From contig NC_092027.1 in assembly GCF_042242105.1 (NCBI RefSeq), forward strand, positions 13,944,721 to 14,008,720: a stretch of DNA of 64,000 nucleotides, in the 5' to 3' direction. This DNA comes from Pempheris klunzingeri. Its lineage: Eukaryota > Chordata > Actinopteri > Acropomatiformes > Pempheridae. This document shows, piece by piece, positions 35,101 through 47,779 of this stretch. The position numbers and the translations under genes are program-made. Within the stretch, counting starts at the first letter, position 1, and every line of letters begins with the position of its first letter. Below the pieces are notes generated by a model that saw nothing but the letters and a program-made list of their open reading frames with translations, was not told where the DNA came from and did not search any database.

Positions 35101-36068
35101 AGGAAAGAGCACCACCTACAGAAATTTCAACTGAAATATTGGAAAATACAAGAAAAAATTTAGTAGCCTGTTAGCTGGTGTTTTAAAGCCACTTTTATTA
35201 ATGACAACTAAATCCTTTTATCCCTTTTTTCATAGTGTGTTCAGTTAACAGATATATTCATACATTGCGTTTTTCAGTCTCAGTAGACTTGGTTGTTTTT
35301 AGGCACGTCTCAATTGTGTCTTCGTCTTTTTGCAGTTGGAAGCCTCTTTTTTTTTTTTTTTTTTAGGTCAAGTATCAGTGCACAGTGGGGGACTTATTAC
35401 AGGGAAATGCAGTGCAAAGCACCAAATCAGTGGCACCACATCTAGTTTACATGAAGTGTTCACTTCCAAAAGCAGGCGATTTGAAAATGCTAAAAAGACT
35501 AAAGGTAGAAGGAACATAAAGCCTCAACATGAACTCACAATACAGTTGGTCACCCACATTAAATTTGGACCTTTTCTTTGCAGACGTGGTCGTGTCCCAT
35601 CTGCCGACAGATGTGCAACTGCAGCCTGTGTCGTAAGAAGGAGGGCCGTTGTGCCACCGGCATCCTGGTGGGACTGGCCCGCTACAACGGCCATGACAAT
35701 GTCCACGAGTATCTGGAGAGGTACATCCCTGTCGTTCTCATTGTACACGTAAATGTTCCAGACCTGAATGGGGTCTCCATAAAACTACCATGATGTGAAA
35801 GATTTAGGAATTTAATTAAGAACCTACATGTAGTCAGTGTAAAATAACTGTTGCGACTTAATTAGGAGAGTCTACAAGAATTTAACTAACTAGCGAATTA
35901 AGACTGACATTTTAGATTGAATTGTTTATAGATTAGTTGGAAAAATTAGCAACAGATGAGGACTGAGAATAATCCCTAGTTGCAGTTCTACTGAGAACTG
36001 TTCTTGTAGCAGATAGAGCTCATATCTTGTTTTGTCTCCATCACAGCATTCAGAAGGAGCTGAAGTAA
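29134..36068 (+). CDS. cdca7l: Cell division cycle-associated 7-like protein
   Basis: Complete, 406 residues. Exons: 29134-29151, 30941-31084, 31176-31276, 31796-32042, 32174-32236, 32432-32614, 33938-34093, 34203-34352, 35584-35720, 36047-36068; all phases agree and introns are GT-AG. The N-terminus has an LEDGF-binding-type motif EEEFEGF (residues 29-35). A charged middle with Gln and Glu runs follows (exon 4), then [15 protein letters not shown], as in CDCA7 proteins. The C-terminal zinc domain (residues about 305-396) has [49 protein letters not shown] and GRCATGIL. It ends YLESIQKELK. The family recruits the HELLS remodeller to chromatin and supports DNA-methylation maintenance; CDCA7L also binds MYC and PSIP1. 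The EEFEGF motif, the C-terminus and the synteny with rapgef5/sp4 favour cdca7l over cdca7. The ATG at 29134 is inferred from the splice to 30941. Confidence 0.92.
30418..30745 (+). repeat. Teleost interspersed repeat in cdca7l intron 1
   Basis: Starts GGGGCCCTGTGGAGTTTTCC and continues with words such as TTACTCACCAAAATGCATTA and GCGCTCTAGCTAACACCTTG. I recognise it as a common fish repeat; the name is not certain. Confidence 0.55.
35915..35990. repeat. Truncated teleost repeat (TTAGTTG-type)
   Basis: The words ATAGATTAGTTGGAAAAATT and AATAATCCCTAGTTGCAG correspond to the end of a fish repeat built around TCGATTA/TAGTTG words. Fuller copies lie at 40285-40552 and 46325-46440. Confidence 0.45.
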
Positions 36069-36511
36069 AGTCCAGAGAGAAGTCCGGGGAGGAGAATCTG
36101 CTCTTACAGCCGGTACCTGGAGCAGGCTCTCATGCTGCACAGTACTGTAGAACTCATTTTAATGCACACTTTTAGGTTTAGATCAACCTTTAATCAAACT
36201 AGAAGAACAAAAGCAAAATGATGTGTTTTTTTTCCTGTGTCACCTTAACGTAAGACACATACACTGTTAATATGTTTTATATATCCTGATTTAAGGCTGC
36301 ATAAGATGCAGGGATGTTTTTATTCTTTTAAAGTCAGTACTTTTGAGTTGTATATTTTCATTTGAATATTTCTACCCTTGTTCATTAGAGAAAATGTCAG
36401 GTATGGTTATTTTCTGTGTTAAAGATGCGAACAAGCTTTTTATACTAGCTACTTTTCTAAAAGTTAATAACTTTACAGCATTTTGTCAGTCCACTGTAAA
36501 TTTTTAATAAA
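36069..36511 (+). terminator. cdca7l: cdca7l 3' UTR and polyadenylation signal
   Basis: AATAAA at 36506-36511, about 440 bases after the stop, is the first canonical signal. Confidence 0.6.
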
Positions 36512-37702
36512 GAATGGCATTATCTAAATGATTTGCCATGTGATTTTTCATCTAGTTGTTGCAGTCTCTCATCTGTTGGATGCTTGTTTCAGCTCTAACA
36601 AATTGTACATTTAAGAGACGTGCATACAACTTTTATGCTGCTTTGTGTGTGTGTACCTGGTGTGATTTCCCCAGGTGAGTAGGGTCAGGTCCAGGTCAGC
36701 TGTGTGCTCCTGAGGTGATGTGGGAGCCAGTCAGCTGATTTCCTGTAATGACCAGGTACCATTGCTGCAGGGCAGAGGTCAACCTGGGGTCACTGGATCT
36801 TCACGAGGCTTCATTGTCATGCAGTCACAGTGAGAAATCATCTCAGTGAGAGACCATTTTATCATAACATTTGTCTACATTATTAATAATCTGTCCTCAG
36901 TGTCAGTCTTAGAGTGCACACTACAGATACATACAGATGTGCTGGAAAAAGTTTCAGCTCAAAGTTTAAGTTAAGCTTGTTGTTCTTAACATTTTGGTGT
37001 TGGATTTAATTAGCCTTACTTTCTTGGTCAAAATAGAACCCAGTATGTCATTCTCTAACATCAGTGAATTTATGGAGTCAAAACATTAAAAAACATGTTT
37101 TCTTATACTTAAAGAGCACATCACATTAAACTCCTTTTTACCTTCAAAACTCTACAAAAAATGCCCGAAGGTGCAGACGGAGGTTATACTTCACACTTTG
37201 ATCGCAGCTGTGTTACACTTGGGGTGTTTAAGATCACGTTTTCTGAAGCAGACAGTTTATTGGCTCATTATCCGTCCACACATACAAAAATAACTCAATC
37301 AGTCAAAGCAGCTGTGTGGTTTCGAGTGGTTAACAGATTGTGAGTGAATGGTCACAGGTTTGATCCTTGTAGCATCAATTTGGACTCCATTAGCAGCAGA
37401 AAGAATAATTGAGAACAGGAATCGTTCCCAAAGGAAGCACAGATACACTCCCCATCACTGATGTCACAACACAGCTGAGAGATTACCCAGTAATAAGGAG
37501 GTGGTAGGCGTTTTTGTGTGTGTGTTGAGGTCAAAGTGTGCCATGTGTTGATGTTTACTTACCATTGGTTTCTATCTGATTTGAGATACACAAATACCAG
37601 AGCATCAAAGGGGAATTTAAGACAGTTTTTATCACTTTATTGTCAAGTGTTATGCAGGCAAAGCAACTTTTCCGCTTGAAGTTGTCCTTTTTTTAAATTT
37701 TT
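36512..37702. other. Space between convergent cdca7l and sp4
   Basis: No gene seen. In human the large DNAH11 gene lies in this interval; nothing resembling it is present here. Only about 3.7 kb separates the two stop codons. Confidence 0.6.
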
Positions 37703-39767
37703 TTTATTGACATAACACGTTTGTACAAACCAGTTTTAAAAATATCAATAAACTGGAGCCTTTGAGGCTAACCTGGCAAAAAACCCATTATCAAATGTCA
37801 TGGAGACGAACAAACATCATTTAGAAAAAGATTTACAAATGAGATGTCACTACAAAATATCAAAGAAAAAAAAGTTGGTTGTCACACAAAATATTACCAA
37901 AAACATCTAAATTTGTTTGGTATCAATCTTTTCAGCTTTAAACAATAGTAACTTTTTTTTTTGCTTTCTTCTTCTTTTGTTATTTATTTTTCTCCAAAAA
38001 CACGTTATGGCGCAAAGAGAAGAAGAAGAAGAAATAAACAGCAATGGTCAGACATAGACAAATAAAACAGAAGCACAAAGAGTAAAGAAGAGAAGCAGCA
38101 CTACGGCAAAAAACTGAAACATGCTGTACACAACCTCAGAATCAACGCGCACAAATACAAGTCCAGCAAAAGGCAAATAGTACAAATCAAGGATAAATAA
38201 TAAATTAGCCGTACACACTGGGGTCCTGTGTGTTAACATATGGGGACTTTTTAAAACAATTGATAAATTCTATAAAATAAAAGCATCTTTTAATTTCAAA
38301 AAAGAATGTACGCACTGAACTAACACAGAGCAACACCACCAGAAAACATCTCATAATATCCACATAGCTAAATAGCCTGACCCACACCCACCGACAGCTC
38401 TCACCACTCTGTGTGACTTGACCTCTCTGTGCTGTGGTCCGCTCTCCTTGTCTTCCCCCGACAATGCAGGAGAGCCCCCATGTTTCTCCATCCCCTCGAC
38501 GCCGAGGTTCCCTCCGTACTACAGCTTGTGTTAAGGCAATTGTGGTACGTTGGTCACCCAGCAGGGTTAGAGGTGTAGAGGGTTCATCGCCGGAGCACAG
38601 AAAGCGAAAAGCAACACCAGTGGTCCTTTTACCGCGGTCCGACGAAACTGTCGTTACATCTACCAGGTACCATCTGATGGTAATCGATCACATAAAAATC
38701 ACAAACTCGCGCTGGATAGACTGCAGCTGTGATGTTAAAGCCACCCTGTAGTATCTGCAAAGTAACCGGCTTTGTTCAGACGACAGCACTGCTTTCAGAT
38801 GTTTTCCCTAACCTTAGAGCAAACTGGCTTGTTTTATTAACAGAGAAAACTTCCCCTGACAATGTAAACATGGTTTCACTAGGATTGTCATTATAGTATT
38901 GCTTTCACTACACAAACAAAGTTGTAGAAAGCTAGATTGTTTTTCTCTATAGAAACCTTTTTTTTTCTAATGGCCACTGCGCCTCAATAGGAATGCATTA
39001 TTTATAAATCTTTTTATATGTGCTTTTTTTCTACTCTTTTATTTCTTGTTTAGAATCAACCCTTCTCTTCTTCAATAACAGTTTATCTGTTGACTGGTCT
39101 CAAAGGAATCAACACCTGAATCTGATCTGAGGACTAAACCTGAACCATGAATAAAACTCAAATTAGGTAGATCCTTTCCACGACAGCATGGGAATACAAA
39201 CGCTCGTCATCCATACAGGTTCCACACACACACACTATCCCCAAGACTGACCCCGCCCCATCACTGCTCTCCAACAATCCTGTACCGTGATTGACCCTCA
39301 GCACTGTCTGACAGGTATGAAACAGGAACACAACTTTGTGCATAGAGTTAGATTCTGTTGCGATTAAGAAAATGTCTCTCGGTATCAGATGGTTTTAGAT
39401 TCAGCAGGTCCCCCTGTCTTGTGCTAATCTAGAGACTACTTACACTCCATTCCCCACCAGGCAAGGAATTATTATAGATTCATTTTATAAATGCCAAACT
39501 AATCTTTCATACGTTTAGGCTAAATTTTTGTTATTATATGTGTTAGTTTTTTTTTCTAAGATTGTGATGTTTTATAGTTCTCAGTGTCTGTTCATTGCAT
39601 GATCCTGTCGCTTTTGAGTCCCTTTTCACGAGAGAGCGACATTTTTAAAATGAAGTAAAAGTAAAAGTAAAAAAACAAGAAGAAAAAGTAGCCACCCTTA
39701 TAGTCCCTGCAAAGACTCCCAAAAAAACAGGAAGTCGGCCTTCCGCAAAGAGACAGGAGTCAGTTGC
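37703..39767 (-). other. sp4: Probable sp4 3' UTR
   Basis: On the - strand an AATAAA (plus-strand TTTATT, 37703-37708) could end the sp4 message about 2.06 kb after its stop; nearer or further signals are possible. No coding frame here has support. The 105-codon frame at 38434-38751 is likely chance. Confidence 0.4.
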
Positions 39768-42700
39768 CTATTCGAACTCCTCCTCTTCCTCCTCCTCTTC
39801 CTCCAGGTGATTAGAGGTGGTGGGTGTCGCAGGGTCAGAGTCACGCGAGAGGGTCGCCACAGCGACAATCTGAGGGGAAGCGCCCAGGCCTTCAGGGGTG
39901 TCTTCCTCCATGTCATCAGTGGTGATGATTGCCACCGCAGCTCCACCCTTCTTGTTCTGGTGGGTCTTGATGTGCTTGGAGAGGTGGTCGCTGCGCATGA
40001 AGCGTTTGGAGCATTCGGGACACTCAAAACGCTTTTCTCCTAGAGGGGAGGAGACACAGAATTACAGAGAAATAAATCAAGAAAGAACCCCTGGTTTTCA
40101 ACAAATACTCCCCAGTTGTGTAAAAAAAATCTGCTTTGGTTGGTTCTCAGAGCTCTGTTAGTAAACGGCTGAGGAATGGGCAAGAAATTATATTATTTGA
40201 ATAAAGTAGAAGTGGTAGCTATGTTGTAAATTATGAAAATCCAAACTACTTTAAATAAAGGATTTGAAGGGAGTTTGTATTAGAGCTGAAACGATAAGTT
40301 GATCGAAAGCAAAATAATCAGCTGCTGTTGTCATTTTTCAAGCAAAAAATTGTGAAAAAAATTCCCCAAATTCTCTAGTTCCAGATGGTTTCCTGCTTTT
40401 CTTTGTCATACATCTCTGCAGACTGAATATCTCTGACTCTGGCTCAAACAAAACATTTGAAAATGACATCTGTGAAGTTGTGAGGGGCATTTTTTTAAAA
40501 TTATATTTCATGTACCAAAATTAATTGATGATGGAAATGATTGTTGGTTAGAGTTCTTTGTGAATTCAGTATAAAGACAAAATACTGCCAAAAGTCAAAC
40601 CCTACCAATGAGACTAGGGTGACCCATATCACCAGTCTACGTATGTGTTTCCTACCTGTGTGTGTTCTCCGGTGTCTCTGCAGCTCGTCGCTCCTGGTGA
40701 ACCTCTTGCCACAGAAGATCCAGTTACAGACGAACGGCCTCTCGCCAGTGTGCCAGCGCAGGTGGGCCCTCAGGTGGGACGTCTTGCCGTACACCTTCCC
40801 ACAGCCCTCCATGTGGCAGATGTGCTGCTTCTTCTTTGTGGGATCCCCGCTGTTCCTGCAACACACACACAGAAGTGAGCTGGAGGGTGTGTGTGCGTGC
40901 GCGCATGTGTGTTTAGTAAAAGCCATCAGGACATAAAACAAATGGGAAGGTTTTTATTATCCTAAAGATAATTTCCACAGGCAATTCTAAAATATTTGAA
41001 CAGTAAACAAGCTCTGTTCTATGAAGTTCACATAGTCAGACTTTTACAAAATGGATTCAGTGATTATTCTAGCAAAGTTGAATACATTTGACTGAATATT
41101 CTCAGTGTATGTTTTGGGTGCCAGCTCCTCATTACAATGTGAAGCTCTTGGTGGTGAGAGGTCGGATCTCTCACTTTAGGGTACAAGCTGCACTGTTTTC
41201 TGACCATCTGTCAAACCAGTTCTCCCACCATGTCATCAATAATTTTGGAATAATCATAAAAACCAAAGTTAGTTCCCCTGTTTTTTCTTAGCTCAGTGAG
41301 AACTGTGGATGGGGAGAAAAAGTTAGGAGTTAAGAATTTTCTGCCCAAAGGCTGTTTCGTTGTGAAATACTACATAACAACTATACATGTATTGTTGCCT
41401 AGTGCAGGTTTTTCAAAAATGTACATTATGTGTGTTTAATTTGTCTAAACCGACTGTATCTTAAAAGCAAATAGAATAAATGTCCCTTCAAAAAAAAGAG
41501 AGACAAACCCAGTAATTGCCCATGTGACAACATGTTTCATTCTTGTTTTTTCCTTCTGCACCCATACAGGGTGCTCTGTGTTTCTCATGTGTTCATACCT
41601 CCCTTCTCCATCCCTGCAGTTTGGACAAGAGCAGGCAACACGACGAAGCCTCTTACTGGGCGGCCCCTCCTGGTCGGAAGAACTTTGTACGGAGCCCAGC
41701 TGGTCTGGACTCATCGATGAGCCTGATGCCACGTTCCCAACAGTGACCGTCACGGGAGAGGACTGAACTTTGACCCCATCCTGACCCTGTGGCTGACCTG
41801 AAAGGTGATTGAAAATTACAAGCGTTACATTCTCTGCTGGGTAGTAGAAAATATGACTTTTGAGAAAGCTGAAAAAGTAAGATTTTGAGTACAGTGTCGC
41901 ACACACAATTCAACTGCGCCAGCAGGGCATTCAACTTTGAATGGTATATGTATGAAGTAGTGTGCCACACTATTGGAGATTAGAACTGGAAAGGCATTAG
42001 AGCGTCATATTTTCTCAAACTAATAATGCTTCCTCTGCCCAACGACACGGCTTCAACCAGACTTTTGTTGTGAGTACTAACAATGGACCAGTCTACACAT
42101 TCACACAGTCACTCTTGGTTCTTTCTTACCCTGTAGACCAGTTATGGTGAGGGGAACACCCTGCACCTGAACTCCAGCAGTGCCCAGCCCTGCGATGCTG
42201 ACCGTCTGTACCCCAGACCCAGGGTTGATCTGGGCTGCGCTCAGCGTCAGGGGAGCTCCACTCAGGGAGACCAGCCCTCCACTCCCCACTGTCGTCCCAC
42301 CGGCCACCGGGGCAAGTGTTAGCTGCTGCGGCACAGCCGTTCCGAGGCCGCCCTGCAGGGAGACTCCACCGGGCAGCTGCAATGTTTGCCAGGTGATCTG
42401 CCCAGAGGGAGACAGGGTTGGGGTACGAATGAGGACCTGGGCTGGGTTCTGGAAGGCCTGGATGGGCTGCAGGGTTTGTCCTGGGGCCAGCTGGAGGGTC
42501 TGGATGTGCTGAGGTTGCTGCTGACCCTGAGCCTGAGCCTGACTCTGAGGCTGCAGCTGGATCTGTTGCACCAACTGGTGCCCCACTTGGCCCACAATCA
42601 CCTGCTGAATGGCTCCTGCTGTATCTGTCTGGTTCTGCAGCCCGTTGGCCTGGTTCTGGCTTTGAGAGTCTGCCTCACTGCTCTGCACTTGGGTGTCAGC

Positions 42701-45072
42701 TGGTGCTCCCTCTGATACAGCAGAAATCACTTGTGTCCCATCAGATACGCTGTCACCTTCGGCTATTGCCATTGTTGAAACTGTTGATGCTGTAGCAGGA
42801 GCTGCCCCAGACACTGTTGTCACCAGCTGGTTGCCATTGGCAACAGAGAATGTGCCATCTGCAGATTGGATGAGCTGCACGGCCCCGCCCCCTCCAACAT
42901 TATTTATCACAGGCAAAGCCAGGGTCATGCCACCGAGGTTTATGGGTACAGTGGTCATAACAGGAGTCTGGGAGCCCTGCAGAGTCTGCAGCTGCAGTGG
43001 GAAAGACTGTGCGGGGCGGATCTGCAGCGGGACCGTCTGATTGGCTGTACTTGTCAGGATGGCCTGCTGGTTGGCTGGCTGGAGGATAGCCTGGGTCTGG
43101 CTCGGACTCTGGGTCTGGATGAGCTGTACCTGCTCCGGTAGAGCCCCGATGGAGGCTGTCTGAGCTGGGCTGATGTGAATCTGCTGTCCATCTGCAGTCT
43201 GCAGGTGAGGGATGACCTGATACTGGACCCCGCCCCCAGCATTGGGCAGGTTCTGAACCTGGATGATCTGGAACTGCTGCTGTTGCTGATTGGCCGCAAC
43301 ACTGTTGGTCCCACCTAATGGCTTCACCTGCACAACGGGAAAGGACCTGCGATATAGTTAAGGGGACAAACACTGACAGTTGACAAAAAAAACATTTACT
43401 GAAACCCACTAATTCCCCACCTTGCGCCCGCCAGGTGAGCTGTCATTAGCCAAGGTGGTGGCCACCGTCACAGCAACAGGTTGATTGGTGTTCTCTTTGG
43501 CCATAGTAGGCGCTGCTGTAATGATCTGCCAGCCGTTCCCTGTGAACTGAGCTGGGACCAGTTCCAGCTGCTGAGGCACCAGGGCCTGACCTCCAGCTGT
43601 GTCCACCACTATCTGACCTTGGAGCTGGCCTGCCTGCAGCTGGATCTGACCAGCCTGGACCTGGATCGGTTGGGCCCCCACCTGGGCCTGGGCCCCCTCC
43701 GCTCCCCCCTGCCCTCCGATCTTACTGCAGGTGGCCGCTAGCAGAGCCAACGGAGAGGGCTGGGAGGAATCCTGGAGGAGACAGGGTAGGAGGGAGGGCA
43801 AAGGACGGGCGGAAGGGAGGGGCAGAGAGAGAAACTGTTAAACAAGAGTGACGAGGGAAGGAGGAAACAGAAACACACACAGAGAGCTCATATACATACA
43901 CAAACAAGAAAGTACAACATGTGACTAAAAGAAAGAGCCAGAAGGGATGGGCAGGTAACATTATGCACACTCACACAATGAACAATCTGAAGCAAAGAGG
44001 AGAAAGAGAAAAAGAGCGAGGGGTGGGGAAATACATGGTGAAGAAAAAAGAAACTGAGTGAAAGAGAGAGAGAGAGCTGTCAGTGGAAGTGGGCGGTATT
44101 ACAGGAAGCGAGTGGGTGGGTGTGTGAGAACCACATTTCTCTTTTCTCAGAACAGTGGAAGAAAATGCCGCCTTCTCTCCCCCTCTCTCTCCTCCCTTTC
44201 AAAGGAACTAGGTCGCAGGCAAATTTTTAATGCCATACACCTCTCCAGACTGCAGAGAAACAGTCTAGGTTCTGTAACAAACATATTAGCAAGGAATAAT
44301 ATAGCAACAATGCCTGTCATGCATGTTTCACAACAACAATGCACTTAAGAATAACTGTCTGGCTGAAATTAATCTCCAAGACATACACAACCTATGAAAA
44401 GCAGCTAAAAATAGAAGTTGCACAGTTGAAAAGCCACATACCAACGCTGCAGGTCTTTAAAATAAATCCATACGCAGAATTAAACCAGTCTGACTCTAAT
44501 TCAAACAGACAATTCAAAAGTGCAGTGGTGGAAGTGTGACAGCCATATAAGCCTATTCAAGAGGCTCTGGGCTGGCTCTCAGCAGGGCTGCACAGAAGCA
44601 GGAAGTGGAATTCACCAGAGAAACGCCCCCAGAGGTGTATGGCTGGCTGGGAGGGAGTAAGTGCATTTTTGGCCTACAGGCAAAGCAAAAGTAATGAACT
44701 ACATTAAACTCTTATTTCATTTCTTTTACCTGCGATCCAGAACTTTTCCCCTTTTTAGATGCTTTCCCTCCTTCAGATCCAGATGATTCCTTCTTCGAGT
44801 CTGCGAAAACAGTGAGAATATTTCCAGTTATATCATCACAGGAGTATTTCTGAGAAGTACAAAGTCCCAGGTTGAGGGACAGTCATGCAGACGCTATGTG
44901 GCCTAAATAAAATCTGATCATAATGCAGATATGGCACAACAAAGGTGATCAATAAAGAAAGAGCAGAAACCAGTAACCTCATCATCAATATCAAAGGGGC
45001 TTGGAGCCTCCTATCTGTCAGGCAGAGAGAGAGGGGTGGAGACGGAGAGGGGGGAGGGTACCTACCACTCAT
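39768..45072 (-). CDS. sp4: Sp4 zinc-finger transcription factor
   Basis: Complete, 765 residues, 7 coding exons (- strand): 45066-45072, 44730-44800, 43421-43771, 42130-43327, 41599-41797, 40656-40855, 39768-40039. The phases join cleanly. Features: N-terminus MSDSKKE; Sp box [14 protein letters not shown]; long Gln/Thr/Val-rich activation regions (exons 43421-43771 and 42130-43327); buttonhead box [10 protein letters not shown]; three C2H2 fingers ([57 protein letters not shown]) with the KHA/RER/RHK contact residues for GC boxes. The tail THQNKKGG...[12 protein letters not shown]...FE is of SP4 type (human ends NMEEF), not SP1 or SP3. The glutamate run near the end is longer than in human. 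Human SP4 is 784 residues. It is transcribed towards cdca7l and away from sp8. Confidence 0.96.
40285..40552. repeat. Teleost repeat in sp4 last intron
   Basis: Begins TTAGAGCTGAAACGATAAGT and continues through AATTCTCTAGTTCCAG, ACTGAATATCTCTGACT and CAAAACATTTGAAAATGACA, which match in order a common fish repeat with TCGATTA-rich ends. The copy is diverged. Confidence 0.6.
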
Positions 45073-45830
45073 AACGCATTAATATACCGAGAGGGAGAGG
45101 GTGTAGTTCACGGTAGAAGGCCGGCCGGGTACAGAGGCGGAGGACGGCCTATATGTTCGGCGCTGGGCCGTGGCGGATCTGCCCGTCCGACGAAACCACC
45201 CACCGGCCAGGAAGGGCGGTGCCAAGCGCAGGCACAATCAAGCAGCGCCAAATAACGGAGATAACGGAGAACACGGTGACCGTCCCCGGCCCGTCGGCCC
45301 CCTCGCAGCCCCGCCGTAGGTCCCTTTCAGCGGAGAGCCAGTCCATAAACGAGCAAATTAGCGCTTGTCAGAATGATATCCACAGAGAAGTTGACGGTGT
45401 GTGACCGTACAGGCCCACCCACTTCCATTTAAGCATCAGGACAACACCCTCTCCGCTGCTCCTGCCTGTCGCCGCCGTTCCTCTCGCCGCACGACGTGAG
45501 GACGCCTCGTCGCCGTCCGTCGTGCACCGAAAACAAACCGTCACCAGTGTTTGTATTTTACGCGTATTCCCTTTTTTTCGTGCACAATTGGTTTTTTAAG
45601 GGGTTGATACGGGGAGATAGCTGTGGCTTTTGTGGGCGGACGCGCTCCTCCCACATATTCAGATTGGACGACGGAGCTCGGCGTGCGAGGGTCGAGATGG
45701 GAGTTGTATTTTGGTGAGGCCTCGCCTTCTTGAACTGGATTGGGCGACGGGGACTACAACTCCCATGATGCTCCGGCGCGTCGGACGGGTTGGAGCCGCG
45801 GTAGTCATGTTGGTGTGAGAGCGAGAGGGA
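45073..45830 (-). promoter_or_regulatory. sp4: CpG-rich sp4 promoter region
   Basis: CpG-dense sequence just upstream of the 7-base coding exon. It includes GGCCGGCCGGG-like and CCCGCCGTAGG words, inverted CCAAT boxes (ATTGG at 45663-45667 and 45738-45742) and two opposed ZNF143-type motifs (45697-45708 and 45753-45771). The transcription start is not determined. sp4 runs left from here; antisense transcription to the right is possible. Confidence 0.6.
45697..45771. promoter_or_regulatory. Pair of inverted ZNF143-type motifs
   Basis: ACTACAACTCCCATGATGC on the + strand at 45753-45771 and TACAACTCCCAT on the - strand at 45697-45708 match the ACTACAATTCCCA core bound by ZNF143/THAP11 at CpG-island promoters. 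An inverted CCAAT box (ATTGG, 45738-45742) lies between them. Confidence 0.55.
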
Positions 45831-45880
45831 AGGGCGGTGACTTCTGTGCTGTGGGGGGTTGGGCGAACGGGAAAGGGAGG

Positions 45881-45893
45881 TGTGTGTGTGTGT

Positions 45894-45937
<44 letters not shown>
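45881..45937 (+). repeat. (TG)n microsatellite
   Basis: About 28 units with one CTG interruption near 45898. Confidence 0.95.
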
Positions 45938-45942
<5 letters not shown>

Positions 45943-46059
45943 CCACTTTCTGTACTCGGTGGTGACACAGGGCGACAGCTCTGGTGGAAAAAAAAAAAAA
46001 AAGAGAAGCAGTGGATCTGATGTGTCTTATAGTTTCATTGCTATGAAAAGTAAATAACA

Positions 46060-47760
46060 AAGAACTTCACAATGTGGTAATGTTGCTAATATGCTGAAAT
46101 ACTTGTATTTTCTTCCCCTTTATTATATTTTCCTTTCATCAGTCCCTGTTGCACTTGTCCCCATGACCATGCAACAAATGCCTTATTTTCAATGTTTGCT
46201 GGTTCCATCCCAACAAATATGAAGATGTACTGCCTTTTCTCAGTCAGAATAATTGTAGATGTAATATTTTTGAATGCATTGCAGCAAAAAAGAAGATAGT
46301 TTTGGGATATGTTTTGTATGAGCTTAATAATCAGTCAACCAACAGAGTGTTAGCAACTATTTTGATCATTTTTAAAGCAAATGTGCCCAAAAAATCACTG
46401 GTTCCAGCTCCTCAACTGTCAATATTTGCTGCTCTTCTTTTTCTTCTTTTCTCTTTGCCCACAATAATTGGCTATACAAATGACTTTTACTAATACTTAA
46501 TAAATGTATTTGTGGAAGATTCAGCTAAGAGTTGACTCATGGCTACTTAGCAGAAGAAGAGCAGCAGAGGATGTAACTGATAAAAGTCATTAGTTGCGGT
46601 AGCAGCAATCACAGAGAAGTTTCTTGTTTGTGTAGCAGTCTGGAACAGAAGTCACGTCTCCCACCCACACGGCAAAACCTCTTTCAGTCTACCAAAGGGA
46701 AATTAGCTGTTCAGTTCATCTATGCAAACAGAGCTACATGCTTGCGTGGTCGGCCTGTGTGGCCCCAGACTGGGGCTTCTCCTGCCCAGTTTGTCCACTC
46801 CTTCAGAGAAACCCTCTCTGAGCGAGGAGTGACTTTAGCCGAGTGGAGTCACAGCCCTGGTTCGCCGAGCAGAAAACATCATTAGCGGGCATCCAACTGA
46901 GGATATGCCCCTGGCACACGAGGGGAAACATTTAGGCGTATAGGCTGTAATTCTCTGTCTCACCAAGATGCACCCAGTCACATTAACACTAAGTCAGGAT
47001 GATGCACAAAGTTGGTCAGTTCTCATATAGGTTTCAACAATCCTTTGTGATACCTCAAATGATTTAGTGAGTTTAAAAGCTGACTTTTCCTCACCAGAGG
47101 CCTAAAAAGAAAAATTACTGTGTTGAACATGGCTGCTGGTCTGCTCCTGTGTTTTCTCTGATTCTTTTTGGTCATGACACCACTAGTACTCTGCACATGT
47201 TTTCACAGCTGAACTACACACACACACACACACACACCTGGGGTGGCCCAGAAAAATACACACACACACACACACACATGGACTGTAATTACTGCGGAAG
47301 CCAAGTGCCTTGTTCCCGCCCCCTGGGCCACTCGGCAGGGCGTTGCTAGGCAACGGGGTCTGGTCTGAAGAGGGGTTGTTGTCTGTGTGTGTGTGTGTGT
47401 CTGTGTGTGTGTGTGTGTGTGTGGTGATGGAGGGGTGGGAGACAAGGCCATAGTCTGTTATAGATAACTACACTTGCACATAAGAAAGCACATTTTCAAT
47501 ATCCAGTGCTTTAGTGCCTCACTGAATAGTAAGGAATTAATTCAACATCCTTGATAAAACATTTGACCTTTGGTGATCGCACTAAAGGACAAAAGTCCTC
47601 GAGGGGCTCTACAAATGTAGGGTCAGCTTTAGCATCAGGACATGCTTAAATATGAATAGCTAATTTATGAATATTCCAACAGTGTGGAGAAAACAAATGT
47701 GGTTGTAATACTTTCCAGCTCCTGCCACTAGATAGCGCCATATACCAGATAGGTACACTC
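46060..47760. other. Intergenic, no gene seen
   Basis: A diverged copy of the TCGATTA-type fish repeat lies at about 46325-46440 (AATAATCAGTCAACCAACAG, GCAACTATTTTGATCATTTT). 46540-46940 is unusually GC-balanced unique sequence without a good frame. CA/GT repeats occur at 47217-47277 and 47382-47422. A CTCF-like word (CCACTAGATAGCGCC) is at 47725-47739. Confidence 0.45.
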
Positions 47761-47779
47761 ATCGTGCAGGTGTGAGATA

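Noticed and set aside
36512-37702. Remnant of dnah11 between cdca7l and sp4
   Set aside because: No frame or word resembling a dynein heavy chain is visible on either strand.
42180-43141. Plus-strand frames of 90-115 codons opposite sp4 exon 4
   Set aside because: Antisense shadows of the Gln/Thr-rich coding sequence.
42900-43409. Alternative acceptor near 43346 for the long sp4 exon
   Set aside because: It gives a frame without Sp family similarity; the acceptor before 43327 yields VKPLGG and the known Gln-rich region.
46628-46885. 85-codon frame in unique sequence
   Set aside because: No recognisable domain, no splice context and no family resemblance.
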